A stretch of DNA of 64,000 nt, from contig CM060926.1 in the NCBI GenBank assembly GCA_030737875.1, positions 166,431,079-166,495,078 on the forward strand. Reading direction: 5' to 3'. This stretch comes from Allium sativum. Its lineage: Eukaryota; Streptophyta; Magnoliopsida; Asparagales; Amaryllidaceae. The position numbers and the translations under genes were made by a program. The stretch's first letter is position 1; each line of letters begins with the position of its first letter. The notes beneath the pieces are model-generated. The model saw nothing but the letters and a program-made list of their open reading frames with translations. It ran no database searches and was not told the DNA's origin. Positions 11,239 through 22,577 of the stretch are shown piece by piece.

Positions 11239-13543
11239 TTGTCCTACCCCTAATTAAGGACAACAAGGCATCTGCCCCACTCAAGGTTGTACTTGAGACC
11301 CTAAAAGCTGTTGATGAGACTAAGAAAAGTAGGAAAGTTTTAGTTTTAGAAACAACTCTTCACCAATATGAACTGCTCCATCCTTTGAGAAAATTTCCCT
11401 CTAAAGGAGGGCCTCCAACTCCCAAGTCTAATTCCGCAAGCCCGGACACTTGTACTTCTGGTGGCGATAATGAGACTCAGGACTAAATTATTGATCATGA
11501 CCCAACTATTGATCCTACTCTAAAAAAGTGTTCGGAGCCTGTTGGTGTTAGTATGTTGCCATCAAAAATGGATTCTAATAAGGATGAAGCTTTTAACCAA
11601 TGTAAGGGCAAGGGTCTTCTGATATCAACCGAATCATTGAGAAAGAAGATTCTTCCCCAAATTCTGAATTAGAAACAGAGTCTGAGCAAGCAGGGAGCGA
11701 CAACAAAGAGGACAACATTTCATATTTTGCACATGAAATTGAACATGTTGGGGATGGCGAAATCACACTAGATCCAAATGCCAAAACGATGACTGGGGAT
11801 CCTCTTGTTCAAGATGTAACAGAGGAAGGTTCTGCAGGTACATTTGACAATTTGGGTGATCTTAACTCGGCTAACTATCTTAGCCAAGGCGATACTGTTT
11901 CCCAATTTTTTGAGCCTGAAACCATAAATATAGGGAAAGAAAAAATGGATGCTACCATCACTCGACCAGGAAAGTATCTCGCATCACTAGGAATCTCTCT
12001 AGAACTGACTAAAAGAACTGGTTCATCAATAGTAGTGCCTTAGAGTAAAGCATTAAATCAGAAGTATTTGTTACAATCTGACTCTTCGCGACCACTGCAT
12101 CACTCCAGCAGTCTCACCCTCCCCTTCCTCCCAAGTCTTCTCACAAACTTCACATGTATCATAATTAGACTTGACTGATGAGCAAAGGCGGAGGATACGT
12201 GAGGAAGAGGACGAGAAAAAAGAGGACGTGCTTAACTTAGGGAAGATACTCATGATGAAGAGGGTCAAGGGAAGAAACAAGGGAAAGACGATCAAGGAAA
12301 AGGTGGTTCACATAAACACCGTCGATTGGAAATGCTTCCTATCATACCTTGACTGATTCCATCTTCTTGTCCCCTTGGTCCTTCTGTTGGAATCCACTCA
12401 ATCATTCATAAGCCTCGCTATGATCCCAGACCGATAAATGCTCCTCTGTCTGAATGATTCAAAGGTTGAAATTTGAAGGTTTCGCTTTTTGAACTTGGTA
12501 TAAAGCCATCTGACACTGATGACATAGCTGATGAGGTAGATGCCGAAATAAGGCAAACACATACCCAGCTTGACACTGCCAAAAGTCAACTCGACACGAA
12601 GCTAAATATTGTGAAGAACAGTGCTAGGAAAAAGCTACGTGGATGGAACGAATTTGGCGACGACCTCCAAAAGCGCCACGACATTAATCTTGCTAAGATT
12701 GCGGCTTTGGAGGATGATAAGGCCAAGTGAGAGGAGGTCTTAGATTCTCCTGATGCTACCATCACCTCTCTTAATAAAAGAGTTGTAGAACCATAGGTAT
12801 TGGACACTGAGAATAAGAAACTCTGAGAAGAACTCGAAGCTGCTAGACCAAAGGAAAAGGAAACTCTAACTGCTAAAAGCAACGCTGAAGCTACTTTGTC
12901 TGTGGAAAAAGATTTTTCTAAACAATATCCGGACGAGGCTACCCAACTTAGAGAAACCATAAATTCCTGGAAAGCTTCTAACCATATGCTAACAACCAAA
13001 GTTGAATCTCTTAAGAAGGATAAGAGAATTGATAAAGAAACTAACAAGAAAGCTATAGACGAGCTTGAGGTCGATATATTCCTGTTGTATGTTTCCGGTG
13101 TCATTAGCAGCGGGAGTTTGCACTATTTAGGTGACACCATTCCAACTACCATGGCACTCGTTTGGGAACGAATACTTGAAATTAACAGTGGCGATCATAA
13201 AGAAGATGATCTCATCAATAAACTTTTAGATGAAAAGTCCAAGAAAGCTCTAGTTGAGGGAAAAGCTCAGTTAGCTAATGACAGGGCTGGTGCTTCTGGA
13301 GAGAAGGTTCAGAGTCCAACTAACATTGCTCCTTCCTTTGATCCTATGACTATTGAGGCTTCCAGTTCACAAATTCATGTGACTGCTCTTGTTACCTTAA
13401 CAGAGAAAGAAGTAGGCACGAAAGAGCATATTGTTATAGAGAACGTTACAAAGGAACATGATGGGAACGATGAAGGGGATGATGAAAATGTAGACAACAG
13501 GAGAATTGAGCAGAGAGATGTTTGGAAAACCTTCTAGATGCAG

Positions 13544-13671
13544 GTAAAATCGAAATTGACTACACTGTGTCATACTTAGAATCAATTTTTGATTCGCTTG
13601 GGTCTCTTGCCTCTTATGCTCATTGCTTCCATAATCTAGGATTAATTTCATCCTATCTTCTCTTGCTATAG
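13544..13671 (+). other. Candidate intron in antisense ORF
   Basis: GCAG|GTAAAATCG at the 5' side and TTGCTATAG|GCAAGG at the 3' side, 128 bp and T-rich before the AG. The following exon (from 13672) is the part conserved in Tat B. Confidence 0.5.
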
Positions 13672-14089
13672 GCAAGGAAACGACACTTGAAGCCGCTATA
13701 ATTGACTCATCCCTGATGACTATTCCCCTTGCTTCTGTCATCACTCCCCCTCCCCTTAGTGATACATCCCTACTTGTCGATACAGCTCCCGGATCACAAG
13801 ATGCTAAAATTGTTGCGCTCTCTGACTTAGAAGATGCCGACTACATTATTAGTGATGATCTTGAAACCACGGGAACAGATGAAACCCCGAAATATGTTGC
13901 TAAGGGTAAAGGAAAGAAAGCTACCAAGTCCTCATCATCTAAAAAGCACAACAACAAGAAGAAGCATGTTATTCAGGATATGTAAGCCATCACTCTATCT
14001 TCTCAAAAAAATCCAAGTGACGTGGTAGAGACTCCTCCTCTTCCTCTCAAAAAACTAGCTTTACGGTCAGGTGATAAGAAGAAGTAGTA

Positions 14090-15820
14090 TTCAGGACAAG
14101 TTTATTTTGCTTGTTGACTGTTCTCTTTTATATGCAGTATTCAGGCCTGTTGTATATGCGGGTGTCGGCCCCTACATACTGCTTTATGTTACTTTATGTC
14201 TGGAACTTCTGATTCATGACTTTGTGACTTGACTTGTGATTCTATGATCTGGTCTTGTGTCGCTGTGATGAAAATGTACTTTATTGCTCTACATTCCATA
14301 TTTGCTAACTTTTCAAAAATTTTATTCTACAAGCCATTTGGTATTGTAACTTGGTTTTTTAGTTGTAGACATGAATCATTACTAGCTGGATTTATTTGAC
14401 CAATTTTGCCAAATTTCCTTAGTTTTGACTGGGGCAATACCCGAGATTTCATTCTTGCGACTAGTCACTTTTGTGCTTATCACAGTATCAAAGTTTCTGA
14501 GTTTGCCTTAGCCATTTCAGGGTTCAACTCTGTTGGTCAAAATAATCCTTATTGGTACCAAGCCATCAATATGAAGTTGTGGCGAGTTTATGGTATGTTT
14601 AAGTAAACATTATTTATTTTCCTTAATGCGGTAGTAATGCCCCCATACCAAAATTCGTCACGAACTTTAAAGGTTAGGCATGTTACTTCCGATCGATTAT
14701 GTTTGGAATCTCCTGACTTGCTTATGAGCCAAAGGTTTCCGGTTTAGTCGAGAAAGCTCATGCTTTTAGTGGAGAAGAGTCTTTATCACTATGCCCCTGT
14801 TTGAGAGGTCATATATTTTATCATATTCAATCATGTTTCTCGCTAACCCGGAAGTCCAGGCGCTTTGGAGAAATATATGCCCCGGGAGAGGTCTTTGTTT
14901 TGATGCCTTCGTAGAGGACTTTTATGAACTCGTTATTCATTGTGGTTGAATGATTCAACCACTCACAAACTTTATAGGGTTCCTTCGTAAAGGTCTTTGG
15001 GTCCGTCACTAACCGAATTTAGAGGATCCGGCTTATGGTCGGATTCCCTAGAGGGGGTCTTTAGAATCCCTAGGTGTGTCGTGATTGAGCCATGTATAAA
15101 TGGAACTAACGATTGACTAGGTGCCCTTCAGGGGAGGTCTTTGGTTTAAAAATCCCAGTGTTTGTCGTAGTCGGGAAATGTATTTATGGCACCGGAAATC
15201 GACTAGGTGCCCCTCGGGAAGGCCTTTGGTTCAAAGGCCTAGTATTTGTCGTAATCAGGCCACGTATTAATGGCACTGACGATTAACTGGGTGTCCCTCG
15301 GGGAGGTCTTTGGTTTAGAGTTATATCGTTTCATGGGGTGGACGCTAGTTCATTTATCGGGTTTTACCATGATTTGTTAGAACTAGGGTCCTAGACCTTG
15401 CAATTAAGAAGGTGCCCTTTGGTGAAATTCATAACCTCATCTGTAGTTTGAACGCCGCATCACTTAACCGTTTAACTCATGGTACCCCTTATTTACAATG
15501 TTGTGTTCCACACCTTCGTATTTGCTGCGAACGATGTTTTAAGTATTCGGCAGTGGGCATTTGAGCTATCCCCATCGGGACATGCTGTAATGCTCACCAA
15601 GGTTCATTAGGTCATAAATGCGTCAACATTTTTTTAGGGGACCTGCAATCAAAATCTAATTTAAGCAACTTGTAAACAAGAGCTTGCAATTTACGATTTA
15701 GGCAAGTAAAGCAATTTCTTTCATTAGTATTACAGAACTTGTAACAATGTTGCATGGTATTTATAATGCATGATGTTTACAATTTGTAAAATGAAAGAAC
15801 AATTAAACAAAGTAATGACG
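14090..15820 (-). other. Spacer between antisense ORF and integrase of Tat A, with an 84-86-bp tandem repeat
   Basis: I find no gene here. GTGCCC(C/T)TC-GGG-AGG(T/C)CTTTGG units start at 15121, 15207 and 15291, 86 and 84 bp apart, with more degenerate relatives at about 14850-15060 and 15400. The matching spacer in Tat B (57344-59330) has an 84-bp repeat with the same GGGGCACCC core in reverse orientation. Length-variable 3' untranslated tandem repeats are typical of Tat/Ogre-type elements. Confidence 0.7.
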
Positions 15821-15824
15821 AAGA

Positions 15825-17015
15825 TGTATGCTATTCCATGCTCTTCGAAGTTGGATGACATCTATCGTTTTTAACTCAAATGTGCCATCTGAGAGTTTTT
15901 GGCTTATCATGTACAGCCCTTCCTAGTTGGGTCCAAATACTCCAGTTCCTGTCATGATTCTTTTTAGAACAAGGTCCCCAACTTAGAAGGTTCTCCATTC
16001 AACTTTAGCATTAAAATGATGAGCTATCCTTCTTTAATGTGCAATGATTCTGAGTTCTGCTTCTTTCCTTTTTTCTTCAAGCAAATCAAATGCTTTGAGC
16101 TGCAATTTCTCATTCTCCTCTTGGTTGAAGTTGATTCTTCGGTGAGTGGGAACTTCTAGTTCCACCGGAATCATAGCCTCGGATTCAAATGCGAGTGAGA
16201 ATGGACTGTGCCCAGTCTCAGTTTTTTGAGTTGTACAATACGCCCATAGTGCAAGAGGAAGCTCGTCTATCCAACCACCTTTAGCTTTCACAAGATGTTT
16301 CTTGATGTTTGACTTCAAAATTTTGTTGATTGCTTCGACTTGCCCATTGGCCTACGGATGAGCAACGGCTGCAAAACTCTTCTTAATCTTGTATTTAGCA
16401 TAGAAAATTAGGAATTCACTACTCTTGAATTGACTTCCGTTATTGGTGATTATTTTCTGAGGTACCCCAAATCGGCAGATAATGTTCTTTAAAACAATGT
16501 TGATCACCTTTTTTGAAGTAATAGTTGCTAACGATTCAGCTTCGGCCCATTTAGTCAAGTAGTCCACAGCTACAATTGCATATTTCATATTCGACTTAGC
16601 CATAGGCAACGCTCTTATTAAATCTATGCCCCAGACGACAAATGGCCATGAGCTAACCATCTGAGTCAATTCTGTGGGAGGTGCCCTTGGGATCTTTGAA
16701 AATCTTTGGCATCTATCACATTTCTTGGCCTAGATCATTACGTCTAGGTTCACGTCAGGCCAAAAGTAACTATATCGCAGAATTGGCTAGTTTTTGACCT
16801 CCTGTGTGACCTCTGTATTCTCCTTCATGCAATTCTGCCAAGATTTCTCTTGACTCTTCCTTGGTTACACATTGCAGCAGTGTCATGGATAATCCTTGCA
16901 TATACAACCTTCCGTCCTGGATAAGGTATAATCGAGCTTTACGCAATATCTTCCTTCGCTTTCTTGATTCTTCTGGAAGTGTTCCGTTGAGGATATACTC
17001 CTTAATTGGAGTCAT
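15825..17015 (-). pseudogene. Integrase of Tat A (zinc finger, DDE core, C-terminal part), inactive
   Basis: Integrase inserts the element cDNA into chromosomes. The N-terminal piece (17015-16770) has the zinc-finger histidines (LHEGEYRGHTGG), and the CDRC cysteines follow at about 16700 after a stop. The core frame (16669-16352, 105 aa) has the first catalytic Asp at residue 16 (WGID). At the second Asp position, residue 76, it reads Asn (ITNNGSQF instead of TDNG). A TAG then splits the core before the catalytic Glu (QVEAINK), which lies just upstream of the next frame (16318-16034). The tail (GDLVLKR, GPN-EG, GTFEL) can be followed to about 15825 with further stops. There is no chromodomain, as expected for Tat elements. 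Confidence 0.85.
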
Positions 17016-17516
17016 CTAGGACACAGGTTCTTCGAAAGTTTCCATTATCCAATTAGTATCTACTTCTTCAATGGCGGGAGTTGAAAGGACTTCAACGAGA
17101 ATCAATCCCAGCAACACTGCATCTAAGGAACTGGCATACTTAGCGAGAGAATCCGCTTTTGAATTTTCCTCTCTAGGAATGTGAGATATAGTGTAGTAGT
17201 CAAGATCGTTGAGAATTTCCAAAGCTTTGGTAATATAAGCAAGAAGGTTTCCAAGTTTGGTCTGGAATTCCTTTAGGACTTGACATAATACGAGTTGCGA
17301 GTCACTAAGTGTTTGCAAGGTCTTTAGATCTAACTCTTTTGCTAATTTCAATCCTACGATTAATGCTTCATATTCGTCCTCATTGTTGGTTGATGGAAAT
17401 TCCAACCTTAAGGCATAGCATAGAGAATGGCCATCTGGAGTTTCTAGGACAATTCCGGCCCTTGAACTGTAATCATTTCTGGACCTATCGGAGTACAACT
17501 TCCAAGTAGCCACCAT
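17016..17516 (-). pseudogene. Second (archaeal-type) RNase H domain of Tat A
   Basis: This is a separate RNase H behind the ordinary RT-RNase H, a known hallmark of the Tat lineage. In this 166-aa frame the four catalytic acidic residues are all present: D10 (LYSDRS), E48 (NNEDEYEAL), D72 (LSDSQLV) and D122 (NSKADSLAKY). The domain would degrade the RNA strand of RNA-DNA hybrids during reverse transcription. It is an uninterrupted stretch in an otherwise broken polyprotein. The preceding piece ends about 5 bp upstream in another frame. Confidence 0.85.
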
Positions 17517-17521
17517 TTCTA

Positions 17522-18650
17522 CTATTTCTTCCGATTCCTCTCCCTACCCATGAACTCAGCAATGAAATCCGCTAAAGCCTGCCCATTAATAGCTCTTTGA
17601 GGGTGATAAGTGATGTCATATTTACTAAGCTCTATATTGCACTTCAATAACCTCCCCGAAGTTTCTGGGCAGAAAAGAACTTGTCTTAGCGGTTGATCGG
17701 TGAGAACCTTTGTAGGATGGGATTGGAAATATGGCCTTAGCTTTTTTGAGGCAATGAGCAAATAATAGGCAAGTGTTTCCAACTTCGGATAGTTTAGTTA
17801 AGCCCCAGTGAGCCTCTTACTCATGTAATAAACTGGCTATTGGACCTTGGCATCCTCTCGAACAAGCGCGGCACTTAAGGCATGTAATGAAACAGCCAGA
17901 TATAGGAACAACTCCTCTCCATCTTTAGGTTTAGAAAGCATCGGTGGTGACTACATGTGCTTAATCAACTCCTCGAAAGTTGTTTGACATTCAGGAGTCC
18001 ATTGAAAATCTTCCTTCCCTTTCTTCAAAGCATCAAAGAGTGGAATACACCGATCCTTTGCATTAGAGATGAATCGGTTAAATGCAGCTACTTTCCTATT
18101 AAGGCATTGAAGCTCTCTCTTTGTCCTTGGAGCACACATTTCCCCTAAAGTTGTGACTTGAGAAGGATTCAATTCAATGCCTCTAGCATTGACCATGAAT
18201 CCGAGTAACTTTCCCAACGTAAGTCCAAACAAGCATTTAAGCGAATTGGGCTTCATTCCATATTTTCTAAGGATTTGAAACATTTCAGCAGGTTTTCAAG
18301 ATGGTCTTCATATTTCTTTTACTTTACCAGCATATCATCCACATAAACTTCCATTGTGTTTCAATTTGGATTTGAACATGGTTAGTCCGAATGACATTAC
18401 TCTATAGAAGTACAGGCCTCTATCTGTTATGAAACTTGAGTTTTCTACATCTGGCTTGTGCATCATAATCTGATTATACCCAGAGTATGCATCCATAAAG
18501 GATAACAGCTCATGCCCCGTTGTCGCATCAACAAGTTGATCAATTCTAGGTAATGGGAAGTTGTCTTTGGGACACGCCTTATTCAGGTCCGAATAATCTA
18601 TACACACTCCCACTTGCCGTTAGACTTTTTAACAAGAACTGGATTTAAAA
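17522..18650 (-). pseudogene. Reverse transcriptase and connection/RNase H-like domain of Tat A, broken
   Basis: RT pieces are 18613-18335 and 18283-17951. The first has VCIDYSDLNKACPKDNFPLP and the catalytic motif LSFMDAYSGYNQ. After MSFGL it lacks about a dozen residues that Tat B keeps, and it changes frame. A YVDD motif is still encoded near 18330-18350, out of frame. The second piece runs through LRKYGMKPNSLKC to the thumb-like region, ending FEELIKHM. The third (17782-17522) is the degenerate RNase H-like connection: LAYYLLIASKKLRPYFQSH, then VLTDQPLRQVL, then ALADFIAEF. The enzyme would copy element RNA into cDNA; this copy cannot be functional. Confidence 0.85.
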
Positions 18651-19068
18651 CCCAACTGGGATATGTAGATTCTCGTATAAAGTTATTCTTGAATAACCTA
18701 TCTACTTCTTCTTTTAATGCCACAGATCTTTCAAGCCCTCGAATTCATCTTTTTTGTTTTACAAGAGTTAAACTGGGATTAATATTCAACTTATGGACAA
18801 TTACATCAGGTGATATTCCGCACATATCGGAATGTGTCCAAGCGAAAACATCTATATTTACCTTTAAAAACAAGATTAAATCTTTCTGCAGGTTTAAGGC
18901 GAACTGAGAACTTAATTTCAAGATTCAATCAGAATTTTTATCATGCATTGGGAAGGAGATTGTGGCTTCAGCTGGTGCTGCTCTATCATCCCCCATACTG
19001 GCATTTCTTGGATCGATCTCCTTCTGAGCTCCACTATGCTCGCTAGTGTGTGGGCCCCGCCCTAATTG

Positions 19069-19608
19069 CTATAAGGGGAGGGAATGAACGCGGAGCAGAG
19101 GCTCCACGTCCTTCTTCGTTTCTTTCTTCCTAGCCTCGAAAAGTTCCGCCATATAACATTCTCTCACTGCCTGTTGGTCACCTTTAATTACGCCGACTTC
19201 ATTTTCAGTAGGTAATTTCATTATTAGGCACCACGGAGCCATTGTTATTCTAAAGGCATTGAGGATTGGTCTTCCAAGGAAGGAATTATATGCTGAAATC
19301 TCATCTACTATGACAAAATAATGCTTCATGACAACCTTCTTTTCTCCTTCTCCGAGATCAATGAGCAAGTTGATGATGCAAATTGGTTGAGTGGGTTGCC
19401 TTGTGAATCCGTGAATCTTATTTTGGCAAGCCTTCACGTCATCCATGGAAAGGTTCATCCTATTGAATGCATTAATGAAAAGGACATTGATGGAGGCCCC
19501 GTTGTCAACCAAAACTCTTCTGACTATGGTCGAACCTAAACCGATGGTAATCACCATTAGATCTACCGTTGGTGTTAGCAATCCGTCCGAGTCTCTTTCT
19601 TTAAACAC
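19069..19608 (-). pseudogene. Aspartic protease of Tat A
   Basis: A 179-aa open frame with the retroviral-type protease core VRRVLVDNGASINVLF. The catalytic triplet at residues 35-37 is DNG, where the family has DTG or DGG; Tat B has DTG. The flap/ILGRP-like part appears as FLGRPILNAFRITMAPWCLI. A charged linker (ARKKETKKDVEP) leads towards RT. The protease would release Gag and Pol proteins. Between this and the RT pieces (18650-19069), stops and frame changes break the linker. Confidence 0.8.
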
Positions 19609-19819
19609 AATATCATCCTATGGGGTCTTTGGCATCTTTATCAAAAAAGTTTCTTTCGTGATCATGAGTTCTTCTCCATTAGGAAGGCTCTTCATCTCAT
19701 TTGTGTACTTCACAATGTCCCCCCAGTTTCTTCCAGTTGGATGAGGCCCTCCTAAAATAATATTGATGATTAGTCTTAGGATCACATCAACCAGAGCATT
19801 TTCCTTCTATCTAGGCTGC

Positions 19820-21435
19820 CCTACAGATGTCCCCTGCCTTTGAGCGGTCTGAGTGTTCTACGGGTTCTTTGTGTATTGCTGAAGTCTGTTGTTCCTTATC
19901 AATTCCTCAATGAGGTTTTAAAAATGTCTACACTCATTTGTATTATTGCCTGGTTGGTTGTGAAACTTGCAGAACCTTCATGATTTAATCGCGGCATCAC
20001 TGATCTTCGCTTGCTTTGGTGTTGGATATTCTTCACTATCTTTTGTTGCTATGAAGATGTTTTCTACGGTGTTGCTCAAAGGAGTCAATTCTGAATTTTT
20101 AAGAAGCGTAATTTCTTTTTGGCTCGATTATCTTTTCCATCATTGCCCCTTTTCTGACCACCTACATTCTCTTGGACACCTTCTACATCATTATTTTTCT
20201 TTATGGGTTGTGCGCTGCTTTGAAGAACATCCAAGGCATAGGTTGGGTCTTCATCCACACCTATATACTCCTCGGCTTTATCAAACAATTCCTCAAGCGT
20301 ACTTGGCTTCTTCTTCTTAATCCACCATCCAAGATTGATCTTTTTTTTATGGCACCCTTTAAAGCCATCAAAGCCGAACGTGGATCGTAGTTCGCAACCT
20401 CAGGTGCGATAGTATTGAAGCAGGTGAGAAAAGCTCTGGTGGGTTATCCTAGCCTTTGTTCAAGCTCGTTCAACTCCATGACATCCCGCACTTTCATAGC
20501 TTGGAGTCTGAACTGCTCTCTGAATAGCTTAGCCAAGGTAGCAAAATCATCCACAGACTTGGATGGCAGCTTTGTGAACCAAAGTCAGGCCACCCTTTCA
20601 AGGTAAGTTAGAAAGCATAGGCATTTCAATTCGTCTGTGGCACACGCTCCATCCATATGTTGATCATGTTTGAATAAGAACACGTTGGGATCACTGGTCC
20701 CATTATAACTTGCACCATCGGAGGTTTGAACTTACTTGGGTATGGAGCCATTTTGATCCTCACCATGAGTGGGGGTTTTGGTGGAGCGAACTCTTTCTCA
20801 TCTTCTTGCTTTCTCGAGCTCTTCTCCATGATTTTGCGTACCATTTCCAACATGCATTCCTCTTCATTGAGTTGGTCCACAAGGCTGACGCCATCATCCT
20901 TTCCGGATGTTTGCATAAGAAAACAGTCACGGTTTGGATTCCAGGATCCTGGGCCTCCCACTTGGGGAGGTTCCCTTTTGGTGGTTCCAAGCGCTTGTCG
21001 AGATGTTGCTTTATCGAAGTGGTTACGCATAGGTAGTTATGCTTCTTTATGTTGAGAGTTGTTAGGATTTACAACCCCTTGGACATAATTTCTTCGATTT
21101 GGACTTGAGGAGGAAGAAACTGCATTTTCTATATGATTTGTTTGAGCAGATTTAGCATGAGCGACATTCATGGTAACTTTTGTAGTAGCAGCCTGCATGG
21201 CGAGCGTTGACTCAAGCTTCTTTATTATGGCATTGTTTGCAATGTCCATTTGGCTTGTTAAACCTGCAACAACTTCGTCCAACTCTCTTCTTAATACGGC
21301 TGTTCCCGTCTTAGAAGTTTCTCCAACTTCGAACTGGTTGGTGAGTGGAGTATTTTCGTTATTGGCGGCATTTTCAATCTCTTCAACAATTTTACTAGCA
21401 GTCTTCTTCAACGGTCTACTCATGACTTCAGACAA
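19820..21435 (-). pseudogene. gag of Tat A, several frames
   Basis: The N-terminal piece is 21435-21037 (132 aa, MSEVMSRPLKK..., with an alpha-helical region and a serine run before PNRRNYVQ). The middle is 21030-20626, with KMAPYPSKFKPP and MLEMVRKIMEKSSRKQ. Capsid-like sequence continues through about 20620-20290 in mixed frames. 20288-20085 has FDKAEEYIGVDEDP. The end, about 19980-19860, has the zinc-binding-like KFHNQPGNNTNECRHF and the LIEELIRNNRLQQY motif usual after Tat capsids. Stops and frameshifts are frequent. The same order is seen in Tat B at 51726-53300. Confidence 0.82.
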
Positions 21436-21566
21436 GGGCTTGAATTTGTAAGGAAGTTCGTCGATTGGCTTAAAATGTAGTCTTGTAAAATCTATGGTAG
21501 AAGTAGACTTAGAACCTTAATGCAAGGGTCTTAACCTTGTGAGAGAATGTGAGAATAGGTAATGCG

Positions 21567-21586
21567 GTCCTACGGTGGGCACCAAA
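21567..21586 (-). promoter_or_regulatory. Primer-binding site of Tat A
   Basis: On the minus strand TTTGGTGCCCACCGTAGGAC directly follows the LTR end. The TGG(C/T)GCCCACCG form is typical of Tat elements and differs from the Met-type site of the other elements here. I do not assign the tRNA. Confidence 0.75.
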
Positions 21587-22577
21587 TGTTTACTCCAAAA
21601 ATGGAATCAACACCAAAGGCACTAAAAAGTACTACTCAAAGTACTAAACATAAAAAGTGGAGCCACAAAGTAATAGAAAAGCAAGTAAGGGACACAAAAT
21701 TTTTATAGTGGTTCAATCAAACTTGATCTACATCCACTTTGGAACCCATACTCATTACTTTCACAATGGTTACAATGCATACAATCATTTCAATTACATC
21801 CATCTCTTTAACCTCTCAAATTATCCAACTAGGTCTCTAAGGGTTAATAGAGGAGAAGCCTTTAGAGAGAAGAATTTCGGTGGTAGATCCATGAACTTTC
21901 GGGAAATAAAGAGATTTTGATGAATTCCATGGTGAATTGAATGGACAATCTTCGTTGAATGACCATGATTAGATGTTAGAATAGCTTGAATTGGTGGACA
22001 ATGAACTTGGGCAGCCCTTCGGGATCATAAAATTCGGTCCCCCTCAATTAAGGAATGAGGAGGGTATTTATAGGTGATTTCAGGCCAGTGGCAGTTTGTA
22101 ATTTCTTTGAACCCCCATTGGACCGTCAGGCATATAAAGTGCTTATACATACGTTCTGCGACCTAAAGCTTCCTGAATTAAAGCGGAACAAGCTTAAACA
22201 GTATGGGACGACCCAAATTTACATGGTGTGGGCTAGAGCCTTCATGTGTCATGGCGGCGCGAGCTAGAGTAGAGCGGAACGTCCCAAAACAATCCAGACG
22301 ACATAAACTATCATATGTAATGGCAGCGCAAGCTAGAGCAGGGCAGAACGGGCTAAGCATTCCAATGAGTTAAGGTTCCTTTATGGGCTAAAGAGCCTGA
22401 TGTGCTATATAACTTTTAGCGGGCTTAGAAGTTTAACGACCCAAAACCAATGAATGACTCAATGAGCTAGAATGACCCAAAGGCTAAAAAGCATCAAACC
22501 AAGCCAAAGTGTAAATGGATCTAAATGTTTTGTCACTTTCACAATCTAAAGGCTTGTGACCTACCCTAGTGTTCTCA
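21587..22577 (-). mobile_element. 5' LTR of Tat A (about 991 bp)
   Basis: On the + strand it runs TGTTTACTCC...TGTTCTCA. Its inner end is fixed by the primer site. The outer end at 22577 is inferred from the TG...CA rule and is followed by a run of A. It has a TATA box (22063-22076), CCCGAAGGGCTGC downstream of it, and two GGC(A/G)GCGC(A/G)AGCTAGAG units in U3 (22250-22350). The inner part matches the solo LTR at 26509-49556; U3 does not. Confidence 0.75.
22063..22076 (-). promoter_or_regulatory. LTR TATA box of Tat A
   Basis: CACCTATAAATACC on the minus strand, about 50 bp upstream of the GATCCCGAAGGGCTGC block shared with the solo Tat LTR. Confidence 0.65.

Larger units (their letters stand above)
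10560..14089 (+). pseudogene. Antisense extra ORF of Tat A, 'putative plant transposon protein' (Transposase_28-like)
   Basis: This ORF runs opposite to the element's gag-pol. Its N-terminal part (10578-11155, two frame changes) matches the putative gypsy-type transposon domain: FNPFIKTILDDLAIVPFQLH, then NGYTILFGLYVLFIKL, then after a one-base shift near 11020 a stretch ending TQFFFVCCPETFRANW. A coiled-coil, charged middle follows (about 12473-13080). The C-terminus is lysine-rich (about 13716-14086), interrupted by a TAA at 13983 and ending TAG at 14087. The C-terminus matches the minus-strand ORF at 59334-59690 in Tat B. Candidate GT-AG introns at 11159-11238 and 13544-13671 join the frames. 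Antisense ORFs of this type are known in Tat elements; their function is unknown. The 5' end may be cut by LTR G. Confidence 0.78.
10519..22577 (-). mobile_element. Tat-lineage Ty3/gypsy element 'Tat A', degenerate, 3' end missing
   Basis: Read right to left: LTR (22577-21587), primer site (21586-21567), gag, protease, RT, RNase H-like connection, second RNase H, integrase, tandem-repeat spacer, then an ORF on the opposite strand. This order, and above all the second RNase H and the antisense ORF after integrase, is the signature of the Tat lineage (Retand, RIRE2 and Grande-like elements). Many stops and frameshifts show it is dead. The 3' LTR is absent because LTR G abuts the antisense ORF at 10518/10519. 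It aligns gene by gene with Tat B (51726-59699), which lies in the opposite orientation. Confidence 0.88.

Noticed and set aside
19317..21055. Plus-strand frames over the Tat A gag and protease region
   Set aside because: Shadows of the minus-strand polyprotein, whose motifs are clear on the other strand.
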